Below are positions 29,863 through 42,097 of a DNA stretch of 64,000 nucleotides, in pieces (the first letter of the stretch is position 1; every line of letters starts with the position of its first letter). The notes under the pieces were generated by a model that saw only the letters and a list, made by a program, of their open reading frames with translations, was not told where the DNA came from and did no database searches. The translations under genes were made by a program, and so were the position numbers. Source of the DNA: Parietichytrium sp. I65-24A (Eukaryota; Sar; Bigyra; Thraustochytrida; Thraustochytriidae); contig BLSF01000009.1 in assembly GCA_012862575.1 (NCBI GenBank), positions 248,001-312,000 on the forward strand. Direction: 5' to 3'.

Positions 29863-32018
29863 TTAACCCGCACTCGTCCTTTCACTTCCCCAAGCACGTA
29901 TACGGCTTCGCAAGTGACCAAGTGAGGCAGATGCTAAGACAACTTCTCCAACGCTGCGCAAAAACGCAGACATATCAGTTCTTGTCTGCTTGATGTGTTT
30001 CCCCGTTGCCTCAAGCATTATTTCTCCTACTTCCGCATAGCCTTCCTCGCAATGGTTGTCTTCGTCAAGGATAAGTTCGCCTATTTGACAACGTACCTCT
30101 ACCAGGTCCGTCTCAAGGGCACAACTCTGAAGACGAACCTTCAGCACGTCCAGCTGTGCCGCCCCAAGTGTCAGCACGTTGGAGATGAAAGCCCCCACCC
30201 ATAGCCCGCAGGAGGTCAAGTCCTTTTGGGGATGATTATTGGGATCAAAGAGTTCATGAAAAGACCAGTCCCCTTCGAGAGCTCGCCGAAAGACGTCAAA
30301 CCGCTCATCCATTACAAAACCAAGTGAATCCACGCCAAGGCCTTGTTTCCGAGAAAAGTCAAGTATCACCAAACTCCAGTGATTACGCTCTTCCTTCTTT
30401 CCAACTCTAGCGCAACTGCTGTGCACTGGAACAAGTATCAAATCGTTCCCGTCGTGCGCCAGCGCCTGTAATCGATCATAGACTGGGGGCTCGTTCACCA
30501 GATCCGCCCATACAAAGCACCCAGCACACGCCACTCGCGACATGTTTTGCTTTTCTTGGAGCAAAAAGTTGTATGCATCTAGAACATCGCCGTGCAGGTA
30601 CATCTCACTCTGCAATGTGGAGATGCTTTGTTGCACGTCTGGGACTTTTGAGATTAGCCACCACTTCTGCTATCTTCGAATTTTTCGAAAATGTGTTACA
30701 GACGAAAATGTCCGTTTTTCTCTTTGATTTAAGAAAAGCAGCTTGTAATGCCTTCAGAGAAGTATCTGAAATCACTTCTTTTGACTGACACAACCACGAG
30801 AAGACATGGCAAAAACGCCCATAGTCTTCTTCCCTTCCCCCAATAGAGGTTTTCGACGCGAGTTTCACATTCTCTGCAAGGCCACTTTGAAGCGCAACTA
30901 TCCCAGCCCACCGTGACTCAAGCTTCACTTTCGCGAGGAAGTCCTCAGTGGTGGTATTTGAAAGCACTTGCTCTTCCATTTTGATCTGCAGCGCATTGGC
31001 TTTGTCTTGCTCTCCAGCGGCAGTGAGTTTCGCGATCTTAGGCAAGGCCTTTGTGGGGCTGACAGGCGCGCAATGAAGCATTTTATGTTGGAGAGACATG
31101 AACTCCCGAAGTTCTGCCGCAGCGTTAGAGTGTGGAAGTGCTGCTTTGGTAAGATGCGGCATAAGGCTGATGAGAAAACTTCGTCGGACAGGATGACTAC
31201 GAACTCTGCGCACTTCTTTCATGTGAGTCATAACCTCTTCGCGGAGAGGAGAGCACATCTCGTGCGCAATATCTAGGAGCCCAGCCACGTATTCCTGTTC
31301 GGCAATGGCTCGGTCAGCAGGCGCCGTGCGTAGCCCAAAACCAGTCGAATGGATATGGTAGCCGCCATCAGTTTCGACGGTTTTCAATTTACGCAAGAAT
31401 CGATCAAGTGCCAAAAAACGCCTCCAACTCTTCCTCCTTCTCAAACTCCAACATTGTGTAGGTGCCCATGTCCATCGAATAGAAGCTTCTCGTCTCATTG
31501 TTCTCTTGAATATACTCGTTCAAGTCGAAGGACCACTTCTCCAGCTCAGCATTGTAACTGCCCGGCTCATAAACAGAGTCGAGGTTTATGGCACAAGCTC
31601 GGTTGGATTTGTCTGAATTGCGTACCTCGCCATCTCCAGAGGCCAAGTCGCTTTCATACCCTACACTATTCTCCTCGTCTTGTGAATTCTCGTGAACATC
31701 ATCCGGAGCTTCGTAAGCCTGCAAGAAGTTGGGGTATTCGGACTCCCGCAAAATCTTCGCAGTAGCGTCAGTCAGCGACTCAAGTCGCGTGCTTATATAC
31801 CCGGATTTTGAGACAACTTCAGTTTTGCCTTGCCTGGCTTCACCCGAAGGTGCGCCTGTGAAATGCGACCAGCCCTTCGCCGACAAATTTGCTTTCAAAG
31901 CTTCTCGCGACGCTCCTACCTCACATTTGAAATGGGCGCCACGAAAAACTGCTTTACCGTTTAAGTGAAGCTCATCAACCGCATCAGCAAGATCGGAAGC
32001 ACAGCCTCGCCGTTCCAT
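29863..32018 (-). CDS. Ulp1/C48-type SUMO protease-like gene, frame interrupted twice
   Basis: Probable cysteine protease that processes SUMO or NEDD8-like tags. Three overlapping minus-strand frames abut: 32018-31404 (starts ATG), 31498-30605 and 30636-29863. The last carries the peptidase: EMYLHGDVLDAYNFLL (the usual substrate-binding start), NHWSLVILDF with the catalytic His, GLGVDSLG with the Asp, and QKDLTSCGLW with the oxyanion Gln and nucleophile Cys. The frame changes fall at homopolymers, six A at 31413-31418 and four T at 30646-30649 on the plus strand, each as if one base were extra. No GT-AG intron explains them. They may be assembly errors, a young pseudogene, or frameshifting. 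The N-terminal two thirds resemble nothing I know. Confidence 0.65.
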
Positions 32019-33106
32019 TTTGAACGCTCCTCGGTGTTTCTCCGTTTATACTTCAAGACTGTGCCAGTAAGGAAAAGTCCGATATTTAAATATTCGCTGT
32101 CCGAAGGAATCTCTTCGTTGTGCCACCTTGCACCACAAAAAAGTGATTGAGGCTACACGTCACGACCGCCACTTCCCGATACAACTTACTCAGAAAAATG
32201 CGCCACTCGGAAAGATTTGCGATTGAGGATCCCAAGAATACTTGCTACTTCTGGACTTTCGCAAGTAAATCAGACATCCAGCTTTTGAGACAACATCTGG
32301 CTTTGGAACATTTTCAAAAGATGCCTTTAACACTTACTTGATGTTGACCCGCCTTCGCGCTTATGTCTCCTCCCGCGTCGCACCTATCACTACTCCGCCC
32401 TGCGCAGCTCGAGCAACAGCCAAACTCCTTCCCTTGACCTCGCGCAACCGCGTTATACCTCGACAACCACGACTTGGCAAATTTTCCCCTTCCGAAATAG
32501 TTCTGCATTTGACAATGACGTCATCTTTTTTCGAGTTCCATGCTCGTGGACAAGGTCTGGGTCGTTTAAACGTTGCACCACCGAACAGCGGAAAGAAATA
32601 TTCGAAATTTCGTCCATTTGAAAGCGGTTGTTCCCTTTCCCTGTAACCCTGAAATCACTCACCATCAAAACTCCATCAAAACAAAATTATTTGAGTTTTG
32701 CATTTTGAAGAGTTTGGAGAAGAGCGATGTGCGATGAGCGCTTTCTTGCGAGGCGAAAGTCTCATAGCGAAACTTGAAACTGAAAATTACGCAAAGTGAA
32801 GGACCTCAGGAAGAAGGGTGGGGGTGCTTGGGGAATTTGGGTGGCAGTGTCTTTCCCTTTCCTCGCGAGACGCGAGCGCAAGATCAAGACCGTGCTGGCG
32901 TTGTCACGGAATGTGTCAAGACAGCTAGTCTTGTCCAGTGCGCTGTGCGGCCAATGTGACAGCTGTTGTGTCGCGCGGAACGCCCTAATGACTTCTGGCC
33001 CGGTTCTGCGAGTCGCGTAAAGTTGTTCGTCTAATTCGGAAGTGGGGTAAGAGACGCCATTCCGCCCGCCCGGGTCTGCCATTCTGACATTCTGCCATTC
33101 ACCAGT

Positions 33107-33159
33107 TAAGTGAAGCCACGAAGTGCAGCGTAAACAAACCCTATCGGAAGGTGAGGTGG
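33107..33159 (+). repeat. 53-bp dispersed repeat, copy 2
   Basis: Identical to 19124-19176 except for one base, same orientation. Sequence on either side is unrelated. In the minus strand both copies would read SDRVCLRCTSWLH, but neither frame continues into a protein. Confidence 0.75.
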
Positions 33160-35142
33160 CCATTCACAACTGTAAATCAGGGCGAGGGGCCCAGGGGACC
33201 CCGCTGGTCTCGTGGCGCTGGGACCCTGTTCGCATCGCGTTTACGAGCAAGAATCATTTGATTGCGCTTCATGGGCGATTGTGGAAACTAATAGTCAGGA
33301 AAATGCGCGCGAGGATCGAGCAAGCGCTGGACACCAAGAGGCTCCTTGAGTCTCTGCGCGACCTGGCGTCCAGTGGCATGGAAAGACGGGTTAAGATCTT
33401 TACATGTGTGCGTGTTCGCACACCTTGGCAAGATTTTAGAGATTTCAGGGATGAACCTTGAACCTGATGAACCCTGCGGAAACCGGAGACCATGAACGAT
33501 TTATGCATTCAACGTTCGCCAATCAGGAGAAGCGAGAAGAAAGATGGTGTTTTGCAACTGTGCTCGAGCAAAAGAAGTTGGACCGACGGATCTTTGAGGA
33601 GAGCTGGACCACGACACGCCTTCGTCCAATGTTTGCGTTCGCTCCAGTTTTGAAGTCTCTCTGCAGTCCAGACAGTGGTTTCACTCACAGTCAGAAGAAA
33701 TCCGAACCCCTTCGCTTGTGGAAAAAAAAGCATACGGCAACACAAAAATCTTGTCTACGCACGCTCCTTTTTCACCCACCAAAGACACCAAAGGTACCAG
33801 CGTTTTCCGAGCACATCGCAAACACCAGATGCGCTCCAGAAGAACACAACCACATTCACATTCACACGCGCGCGAGCTCTGTTCGGCCAAACTTGCTTTG
33901 TCTCAGCTCTCTTAAGACTGGACATGGCAATCGGTAGCCTCATTAGAGACCAACTTCGCGAGACTTGGCGAAAGATCTTGGCCAAATTCCTCTCATCACA
34001 ATTCGATCGTTACAGCACTGAGTACTGGTCTCGGTATTGGTGCTTAGAGTCAGGCATAGTGTTTCCACTGACTGGCTGTGAAACCACCACGAACACGTGC
34101 ACGACAAGAGTACAGTGGGTAATAATATTTATAAGGCCCGAGACTGTGGCTATCTGTGGCTCTCGTTTGGTTTCACAGTCAATCAAAATGATGGATGAAT
34201 CAAAAGCTTTGGAGTTTCTACAAAAGCCGACATGAAAACAAACAAACAAAACAAATGAAACTTGGTTTTGGCAGTGAGCTCGTTTCGAGCTGGGTCTCGG
34301 CCCAGTCTCACTCGACGCAGCTCGCTGGCACAGTCGTTGGGACCAGCACTGTCAGTGCAGCCAAAGCAAGTCCATCATCCATCAGGTGTGGAAAGTTGAG
34401 GGCGGAAACAGGAATTCGATCAAATTCGTCAAAGTCAAAGGAGAATCGATTCCTCGACCTGACTTCTGACTGCTGAAATCTTGTGATGTTCATGGACAGT
34501 GTTCACTAAATTGACCGCGATGAGAAATTTGGTCTGATCTGGTGGAGCTCGCGGCTGGAGATCTCAGCGTTCAATGAGCGCCACGGCGCTCTGGTATTCG
34601 TACCGAGATAAACTACTGGCAGCGCACCGGACTTGCAACTTTTTCCCGCGCCAACGTCGCCAACGATGCCTGGTGACATCTGATTTATGAATGGTTCTGG
34701 GTTCTGGTGTCCGCTCGTAGCGTCGCTCACGCCTTGTTGCTTGCTGTACGGTATTAGTAAAAGTACAGTAGCTTGGATGTCTGTTGGAGTTCAAAGTACT
34801 ATTTTTCTTTCCAGACTCAGAGTTTCGCGCATGCTGATTTTGACGGTGAAACCTTCATAATTCTTCTGAATTTTGACTGTGAATTCTTCCTTTTCATCCT
34901 TATCTTCCGGTGTGCTGCATTTCTGGCGTTCCAGGTGTAGCGCGGTATTGTAGTCATAGTCAGCACAGCAGCTTCCTTTTTTCAGTTGGGAGTGGTGGAA
35001 CAGTGTAAACGAATTGCGAGCAGGACGATGGGTGGGAAAGCGGCCCGCGACGCGCGCAGCCAGTGCAAGTGCAAGTGCTCGCCGGTGTGGCGAGTGTGAG
35101 AAAAGCCAAAGCTCCTCCAAGAAATCGTTGGTGAGAACCAGT

Positions 35143-35158
35143 GCTCACAGTCAGTACC
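35143..35158. repeat. AGTACT-family intergenic motif
   Basis: gctcacagtcagtacc, a close variant of the 17-mer at 18873 and 54658, in the gene-poor region. Confidence 0.5.
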
Positions 35159-35516
35159 TATCTATTTCAGCTTCGATAACATGCTTATTGTGCCAGTCGG
35201 TCTCTCTTCTTGCCCGTGCGCTTGTGCCGCACTGACAGTGGAAAGCCGCAAATTCTCATGTTGTTTTGAAGAAATTGCATGTAAAGTGAACCTGAGACCT
35301 AAACCAGAGACGCCGGTCTCCACTTGCGCGCTCTGCTAGGTACTGTACTATGGTGCGGTAGGAGTCCGGACCACACAGGATAGTTGTATTGCAATTCGTT
35401 GGAGCTGCGTCACAGGCTTTTCGGAAGGATTTGTGAGTTGGCTTTTTTCAAATTTCCAGAATCCACAATGAATTATTCTGAACTCTGAACTAACTCAAAG
35501 TCTTTGATTTTTAAAA

Positions 35517-35813
35517 ATGAAATCAGAATTCAGAAGAGTTTTAGAAATTAGACGTGAGGCTAGGTCCTCTCCCAAATGGAAGGCAAGCCAAGTCTTGAAC
35601 TGCGAGACATGCGCTTTTGTTCCCAGACAAGTAGAGAAGGACGGCATCGCATGTGCAGCAGTGTGCAAAGAGGGAATGAGTTATTTTACAGACCAAACAA
35701 AACAAACAAAACTTGGACCGATGGATGAAAATCAAGAACTGGACGAGGCCTTGAAATCACTGTCAGGAAGAAGGTGTGTAAGGTTTGTTGAATGTGAAAC
35801 AAAAGAAAACTGA
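35517..35813 (+). CDS. Possible small ORF, function unknown
   Basis: An ATG-started frame of 98 codons inside a gene-poor region. It is hydrophilic with six cysteines (NCETCAFVP, GIACAAVC) and no hydrophobic segment. Nothing in it is recognisable, and its base composition is like the spacer. It may be chance. Confidence 0.12.
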   Translation: MKSEFRRVLEIRREARSSPKWKASQVLNCETCAFVPRQVEKDGIACAAVCKEGMSYFTDQTKQTKLGPMDENQELDEALKSLSGRRCVRFVECETKEN

Positions 35814-37276
35814 GCTCCAACCTCTCACGACGCGAGCGGGGTCGAGGCCAGTAATACCATCTACTTAATACTATTAACACGGGGTATTCAAAACTCCCAT
35901 TGCACACTCCCCAGGGAATATCGATTGTTAATCAACTCTTAGCGCGACGCAGCGCGTACGCGAGCCCGAGAACATGGTGCTAGCGCAGGCTAGGCGGTGT
36001 TTATCGTCGCTGTTAAGTGAAAGTGTAAAAAGACGGAGTAGCTGGCCCTCTCTACTAGCTAGCGCGAACATGTTTCTTTCTTCTCCCCAGGCTGTGCACA
36101 GTTGCATGCAGCGAACACAGCCCCGATTTTGTGAGCAGTTTCTATCTACGCTTTACTTTATGCACCGATAGGATAAGTCAGCGCAAATTGATTCTGACAA
36201 GCTGAGATAAGCTGAGAACGTTTGGGCGTCAGAGCCTTTAGTTAGTTTTTGTAATATGAGGTGGATCGATGTGAGAGAGACACTCTCGTGGCGAGGTGGC
36301 GAGGAGAGAGAGGGAATGAGTGAGTGAGAGAGAGAGTGGGGAGACACAAGGGAGCAACACCCTTTCCCCTCCGAGCAGTCCACACGCTCTCCAAAGTTCG
36401 GGAGCCTAGAGGTTGCGGTAGAGGGCCTCTGACACTGAAATTGAACTTGTATCTCAAAACTTATTGGAAGTGGAGGTGAACGTAGAGAAAGGATGGATTT
36501 AGAGATTGCCAAGTCACTTTCACCGACCGAACTAGCTCCTGCGATTGAATGCCGAGCGAAAGCGCGTGAAAGTCAAGAACATCTCCAAGCAGCTCGAGGT
36601 GTTCATGGCGTGTGAGGATGTGACTGCTCTGACGCTGTCTGAGAGCGTCTGGCCTGCGCGACTTTTGTGAATTCGAAAATGGCAAAAGTGATTACAATTA
36701 TTTTACATTAACCGTAAGGAAAAAGAAACGAACTCGCACACTCCTCCTCTGCAACTGCTGCTCGGGTCGGTGTGCAAGCCCGTAGTCCAGTGGATTGATT
36801 AGTTGATTGGCTGATTGACAAATAAGCTTGGTCAAGCAAAAGTGGGATGAGACTTGGGCGGCTGTGAGAGTGGTGCGAGCGAGAGAGAGAGAGAGAAAAC
36901 GTGACGGATGAGAGAGAGCGGCGCCAGAGACTTATTTTTCAGAGAGAGAGCAAAAAACCTCGTTTCCTTACAAACAGGTCCTATCCATATTTAAAACTAA
37001 AGCGCTGATTGCTTCACGCTCTCTACCGGTCTTTATCGGACTCGTAGGCGCCGAAACGAAGAAGGACTCGAAGTTATAACGAAATCACGCGAAACGAAAC
37101 GCTTCCACGGCGCTTTCCGAGTCCAGGATCGCTGCTATCACTGCGCGAGTGTCGACGTGATGAGGGATGTGACTTACATTCGCAGTTCGTACATAAAGAC
37201 GGAGTTGATTAAAACTGTAAACAAGAAACCAGGAAACGAACTCGCAAACCGCCGAAGCAACGCGCACGACGAACAA

Positions 37277-37307
37277 CCTTCCTTCCTTCCTTCCTTCCTT
37301 CCTTCCT
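37277..37307. repeat. CCTT microsatellite
   Basis: About eight uninterrupted CCTT units in the gene-poor region. Confidence 0.85.
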
Positions 37308-37724
37308 CTGCTGCAAGCCTTGCTGTAAGCTTTTAAAATAAACAACGACTTTTCACACGAGGAAAGAAGGGAAGATGGGAAGATGGAAAGAAGGAAGCGT
37401 GTGCTACGCGGTGGTCTGGCACCAGTACTAGAGGCGGTTGCCTCGATGGGAAATTCCCTTGGCAGACACGTGTGCCATCCATGCATTCGGACCTCCGTTC
37501 GCCTAGGCGCGCATAGGCCTATTTCTCACTCCTCCGCCAGCGCAGCGCTGTATGTTCTCCCCAATTCTTACCACTTTGATCGCAAAGCTCTTCCGTCCAA
37601 CGCGAGGGCGCTACTACCAGGGTACGAGCACATAGCTGTGACAGCGAGTACTGTACTGCACTGACGACTGCGAGTACTGAGTAGTACCAAGTTTCCGAGT
37701 CCTTGTGTGTTGGTAAAAGGGATG

Positions 37725-37754
37725 AAAAGAAAGAAAGAAAGAAAGAAAGAAAAG
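37725..37754. repeat. AAAG microsatellite
   Basis: About seven AAAG units, about 450 nt from the CCTT tract. Confidence 0.85.
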
Positions 37755-37894
37755 AGAGAAAAGAAATGAATTGGTCATTGAAAGTTAGTTTCGCTGCTGA
37801 CCACTGAGCTTGACGTGCTGGCTAGCTGACACGCCGACACACGTCGCACTCGCTTCGACACGCAAAGATCACAGGATAGGAGTTGTGTTTTAAT

Positions 37895-37918
37895 GGGTGG
37901 ATGGATGGATGGATGGAT
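37895..37918. repeat. GGAT microsatellite
   Basis: About five GGAT units preceded by GGGT. Confidence 0.8.
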
Positions 37919-39004
37919 TTGTGATGATTTGTGGGTGGATGAATGGAATTAATTATTTCGATTTGGATTTGGATGAATGAAGGGATGATGACAAAGGAGA
38001 GAAGGAAAAGCACAAATCAGCAACCACCGCCAGTGAGGAGGAGGGCTCTCCCGTTGTCCTTTGTCCTTTCCTCTGCCTCCCTCCGTCGTCTTCAAGACGG
38101 CGTCGACCTTTAACAAACTTGAATTCTGCATGCACAAGGATCGATCGATCGGCATGGATTGTATGGATGGCTCTTTGCTTTTTGCACGACACATTTTCCT
38201 AAATTGTGAGTTGTGAATTGCGAAATGTGAACTCTGGACTTTTCACTCACATTCCTATCTTGCCTCGCTCACATCGAGTCCGCTCTTCGCAGACTTGACA
38301 AGGTGATCTCTCTCACGAGAGCCGAAGCGTACAAGGAAACAGGACAATAATTGGAAAATGCAATAACATTTGGAAATGAAAGATAGAAGGAAACCAGAGC
38401 AGGCAGGGAAGAAGGCAAGACGCCAGCGAGGCAAGGAGAAAGAAGAAGAAGAGGAGGAGGAGGAGGAAGGAGGGGGCGCAGTATTAAGGCCGCCTTAGCC
38501 TCCCTTAACGTGATGGGGTTATCTCGCACTTAGCCTTTAAGCCAGGGATGCCACAAAAACTTCCAAAACCACAAAGTGGACTAGCACAGCACCGTGTCTG
38601 TAATATCCGCGCCGTGCTACATGCGCAGTGTGCGCACGTGTGTACATCGTCGGCGAGCGTTTGGGGTAGAGTCCATTTGCTAGCGGCCAAGACCGGGGAG
38701 GAAGCGCTATGTTACCGGACCAGGTCCTTAAGAAGAAGAAAGAAAGAAGAAAAGAGTGCAGTGTAGGGAAACTACCGCAAATGTCAATGGCAGACTACTG
38801 CGAAAGTTGTGTTTTGGTCGATTGTGTAAAGTTTTGATAGGTAACAAAGAGAAGGAACCAGGAGATTGGGAGACCAGGAAAAGAGTTGGAGTCTGAGCAC
38901 AGAGCAGACCCCAAACTGACTTGGGAAAGGCTTTTGGAGAAGACAGTCGCGAAAGCAGAAAAGTCGCGGAGACAACCTTTCTACTTGACAGTCACATCGG
39001 CAAG

Positions 39005-41251
39005 ATGAAGTTTGCCGCGGCCTGCGCTGGGCTTCTGGGCTTGGCCACCTTGGGCGAGGCACAGGAGAATGAAGTGGCAACGCTCAGCGATTTGGCAGTC
39101 ACCACCACGTACTCGAACGGAGAGTCCGTTGTGCTCCTCCACAGGGGAGAAGTCGTGACTTCGGTTTCCGCGACAATCGCGTGGGAAGAAGCTGAGGACG
39201 GAACCACCGTGTCTAATGCCACTGAGGTAACCCTTAATCTTCTCATTGACGATGAGCTCGTAGCAACCCAGACCGTCGAGGTGTGTGGACTTACGTCGGC
39301 GTCCTTTGATTCGACGTTTGAAGTCCCTGATGCGTCGACCGTCACCTTCGCCGTGGAGCTGATTCGTGGCTCGGATGAGCCTGCATCAACGGATGGGAGC
39401 TTGCAGGTCACTGGATCTGGCGCCTCTCTCATCCCTCTCATCATCATTCTTCTTGCGGCGTCCACTACTCGCATGGTTGAACTTTCCCTCGGTCTTGGAG
39501 TTTTCATCGGAGCCTGCATGGTCGCCGGAGATGTGAAGGGCGGATATATGTCAACTCTTGACATCATTACGAATGCCGTTGCAGACTCTAGTCACGTCAT
39601 GGTCTACCTGTTCACTCTGTTTCTCTCTGGTCTGGTTGGCATGATGGAGAAGTCGGGTGGAATCTCAGGGCTTTCCGAGACGGTTGCACGCTGGGCGAAG
39701 AGCTCTCGCACTGTTCAGCTTGCAGCATTCCTCTGTGGTCTGCTCATCTTCTTTGATGACTACGCAAACTGTCTGGTCGTCGGTGCAACGATGCGCCCAA
39801 TCGTTGATGGCTTCTTCGTGAGTCGCGAGAAGCTTGCATTCATTGTTGACGCAACTGCCGCACCAATTGCTAGCTTGGTACCGGTCTCCAGCTGGGTTGG
39901 GTATGAGGCGCAGCAGATTGGGGATCAGCTCGCAATTCTCCAAAAAATGTCGTTTGCTTTCAACTCGACTGACCCTGTTCCTACCTCTGGTCTTGGTGTG
40001 CTGATTGCGTCCATCCCTTACCGGTACTACCCATTCTTCATGCTCTTCACCCAAGTGCTCACCATCCTATTGAAGCGTGACATGGGTCCACTGCTTATTG
40101 CTGAGCGCCGAACCCACGTGTACGGTCTTACAAATGGTGGTCCAGGCGCTTTCACTGGCAACAAGCATCTCACCAACGTCAACGAGCCGTCTGCTGATAC
40201 CCCACGCCGCTGGTGGAACATGATTGTCCCCGTCATCGTTTTGGTCTTCTTCATCTTTTACTTGCTCGTCAAGAGTGGTGGTGACGGCCCTGATATGACG
40301 TTCATGGACAAGCTCGAGGGCTCGGATTCTTACGCTGCTCTGCTTTACGGTTCTATGGCAGCTGCTTTGGTGGCCGCTCTCTTCTACTTCATCCAGTTCA
40401 AGAAGGATGGTGCATTTACTTTCCCAAGTATTCACACCTTCAACCCATTCGCCAAAGAGGAGAACGACGCTCCAAAGATGCTTTTGGGACCACGCGCCAG
40501 TATGGACAGTTTCCTCTTCGGTCTCGGACGCATTTTCCCTGCCCTCATTGTGCTTACCTTGGCCTGGGCTTGCGGAAAAACCATGACAAATGTCGGAGCA
40601 GACCGCCTTTTCTCCAAGTGGATCCTCGAGGGAAGTATCGCCCCTGCATCGCTTCCAACTGTGGCCTTCCTCCTGTCTTTCTTCATGGCTCTTGCCACCG
40701 GAACCAGCTGGTCCACGATGAGCATCATGTTCCCACTCGTCACTATCCCTTCTTACATTGCTTTCGAGGGTGACCTCAACCTCTTCTACACACTCGTGGG
40801 ATCGATCCTCTCCGGAGCCGTTGCAGGAGATCACGTGTCTCCAATCTCTGACACCACTGTCCTCTCCTCGCTGTCCACTGACTGCGACCTCCTCGCGCAC
40901 GTCAAGACCCAGGCTCCTTACGTGTTTATGAACGTCCTCTTTGCTGTTCTCTTCGGCACTCTTCCGGTGGCCACCGGCAACTACCCAACCGGAGCAGCTA
41001 TTGGAGTCGGCTTCCTTGTCGTTCTTTTGTCTGTCGTCTTCCTCTGCAACAGTGTCATTCACAGCACTGGACGCTTTGACCCTTTCACCGAGCTGTACTT
41101 GCTCATCACCAAGAGCAAGGACCTTCAGAAGCTCAAGGAGGATACTGCAGAGTGCGCTCGCAGGAAGGCTCCTCTTGTTGGCAACGATGCGGACGACAAC
41201 CAGTCCATCGCGAGCATGTCCAAGGACGCCGTAGACCCAACGGAGGTCTAA
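39005..41251 (+). CDS. NhaC-type Na+/H+ antiporter with signal peptide and luminal domain
   Basis: Predicted sodium/proton antiporter of 748 residues, suited to a saline habitat. The start at 39005 is the first in-frame ATG and opens a clean signal peptide (MKFAAACAGLLGLATLGEA, residues 1-19). Residues about 21-135 form a Thr/Val/Ser-rich, probably beta-sandwich region before the first transporter helix. The antiporter part has the family hallmarks GLLIFFDDYANCLVVGATMRP, DATAAPIASLVPVSSWVGYE, ATGTSWSTMSIMFPL and GDHVSPISDTTVLSS. About a dozen spans and an 80-residue cytosolic tail follow. Bacterial NhaC proteins lack the signal peptide and front domain. Codon choice is strongly biased to C/G at third positions in the second half, suggesting high expression. 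It converges with the myosin gene. Confidence 0.9.
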   Translation: MKFAAACAGLLGLATLGEAQENEVATLSDLAVTTTYSNGESVVLLHRGEVVTSVSATIAWEEAEDGTTVSNATEVTLNLLIDDELVATQTVEVCGLTSASFDSTFEVPDASTVTFAVELIRGSDEPASTDGSLQVTGSGASLIPLIIILLAASTTRMVELSLGLGVFIGACMVAGDVKGGYMSTLDIITNAVADSSHVMVYLFTLFLSGLVGMMEKSGGISGLSETVARWAKSSRTVQLAAFLCGLLIFFDDYANCLVVGATMRPIVDGFFVSREKLAFIVDATAAPIASLVPVSSWVGYEAQQIGDQLAILQKMSFAFNSTDPVPTSGLGVLIASIPYRYYPFFMLFTQVLTILLKRDMGPLLIAERRTHVYGLTNGGPGAFTGNKHLTNVNEPSADTPRRWWNMIVPVIVLVFFIFYLLVKSGGDGPDMTFMDKLEGSDSYAALLYGSMAAALVAALFYFIQFKKDGAFTFPSIHTFNPFAKEENDAPKMLLGPRASMDSFLFGLGRIFPALIVLTLAWACGKTMTNVGADRLFSKWILEGSIAPASLPTVAFLLSFFMALATGTSWSTMSIMFPLVTIPSYIAFEGDLNLFYTLVGSILSGAVAGDHVSPISDTTVLSSLSTDCDLLAHVKTQAPYVFMNVLFAVLFGTLPVATGNYPTGAAIGVGFLVVLLSVVFLCNSVIHSTGRFDPFTELYLLITKSKDLQKLKEDTAECARRKAPLVGNDADDNQSIASMSKDAVDPTEV

Positions 41252-42097
41252 AGCCCAAGGAGTGCCTGTTGCTCATTTGACCTATCGAGAGGTTTCTCTT
41301 GTTGTGTGTGTGCTCTTGTTTGTGTGATTGTTCGTCCGTGTGTCTCGCCTCTTCGTGACGCATCTATGGGCGGCGAAAATCTTTGCAAATGTGATTCGTG
41401 TTCTATTCCTAAATAACCGCGTGCATCATCAAAAGCTTTTGCCACGCTAAAAAAGAAAAATATTATCCTCAAGTTACCTTTTTAAGAACATCCTCCAAAT
41501 GAGAAAAGTCTGAGCCTGCGCGCTCACGTTGGAAAGCGGAGTCTTTCCCTCAGCTTCTCTCAAGCGTGAAAGTGAAAGCCTTTTCAGGCCAGGCTGGTTC
41601 AATAGCCGAGCCTTTCGATGCTGCATCGGGAGTGAGTGAGTGAGTGAGTGAGTGAGTGAGGAAGGTGGGAGACCAGGCGGGTCGAGAAAGAAGGTTATGC
41701 TTGAGTTGACATGTGAGACAAGATCTGACAAGTCGAGAGAAGGAAGGAAAGAAAAACCGCAGGCCAGTATATTGGACAGGGTTCGGTTTTGGCAATGGTG
41801 TGCCGCTGCCTTGGACACCGGCGCAAAGTAGTCTCCGAGATTTCGTTGTGACACTGAAATGCCAAACAAGGGAGCATCGATGTACGCACAGTGAATACAG
41901 ATCTCTATTTCTGTTTCCAGGAAGAAGAGAAGCGAAAACTTTCAATTGAAAAACTCAAATTGTGTAGTAGTCGGTGGAGAGAAGAGGAGGCGTGCGTAGC
42001 AATTACTCACAGATACGCGCCACAGAGTGCCCCCAAAAGATTTAAAACGAAAGACACAGTTGATCATATCATGTCACCGGACCATGAGGAGGAGTGC
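41252..42097. other. Convergent intergenic region (846 nt)
   Basis: 3' UTRs of the antiporter and myosin genes. A GTGA/GAGT microsatellite lies at about 41631-41660. No gene seen. Confidence 0.5.
41631..41660. repeat. GAGT microsatellite
   Basis: About seven GAGT units downstream of both convergent genes. Confidence 0.85.

Larger units (their letters stand above)
32019..39004. other. Gene-poor region of about 7 kb
   Basis: No supportable gene. Contents: the second 53-bp dispersed repeat (33107-33159); AGTACT motifs near 34015, 35143-35158 and 37647-37690; GA-rich tracts near 36290-36340 and 36870-36950; microsatellites near 37277, 37725, 37895 and 38440. A 98-codon ATG frame at 35517-35813 is listed separately at low confidence. 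The right end holds the NhaC promoter; the left end holds that of the Ulp1-type gene. Confidence 0.5.

Noticed and set aside
29863-32018. A mobile-element origin for the Ulp1-type protease
   Set aside because: No polymerase, integrase, transposase, capsid gene or terminal repeats flank it, so a host SUMO-protease gene is the simpler reading.
33675-34235. 186-codon plus-strand frame
   Set aside because: Low-complexity, no domain, no sensible context, and it overlaps AGTACT-type spacer sequence.
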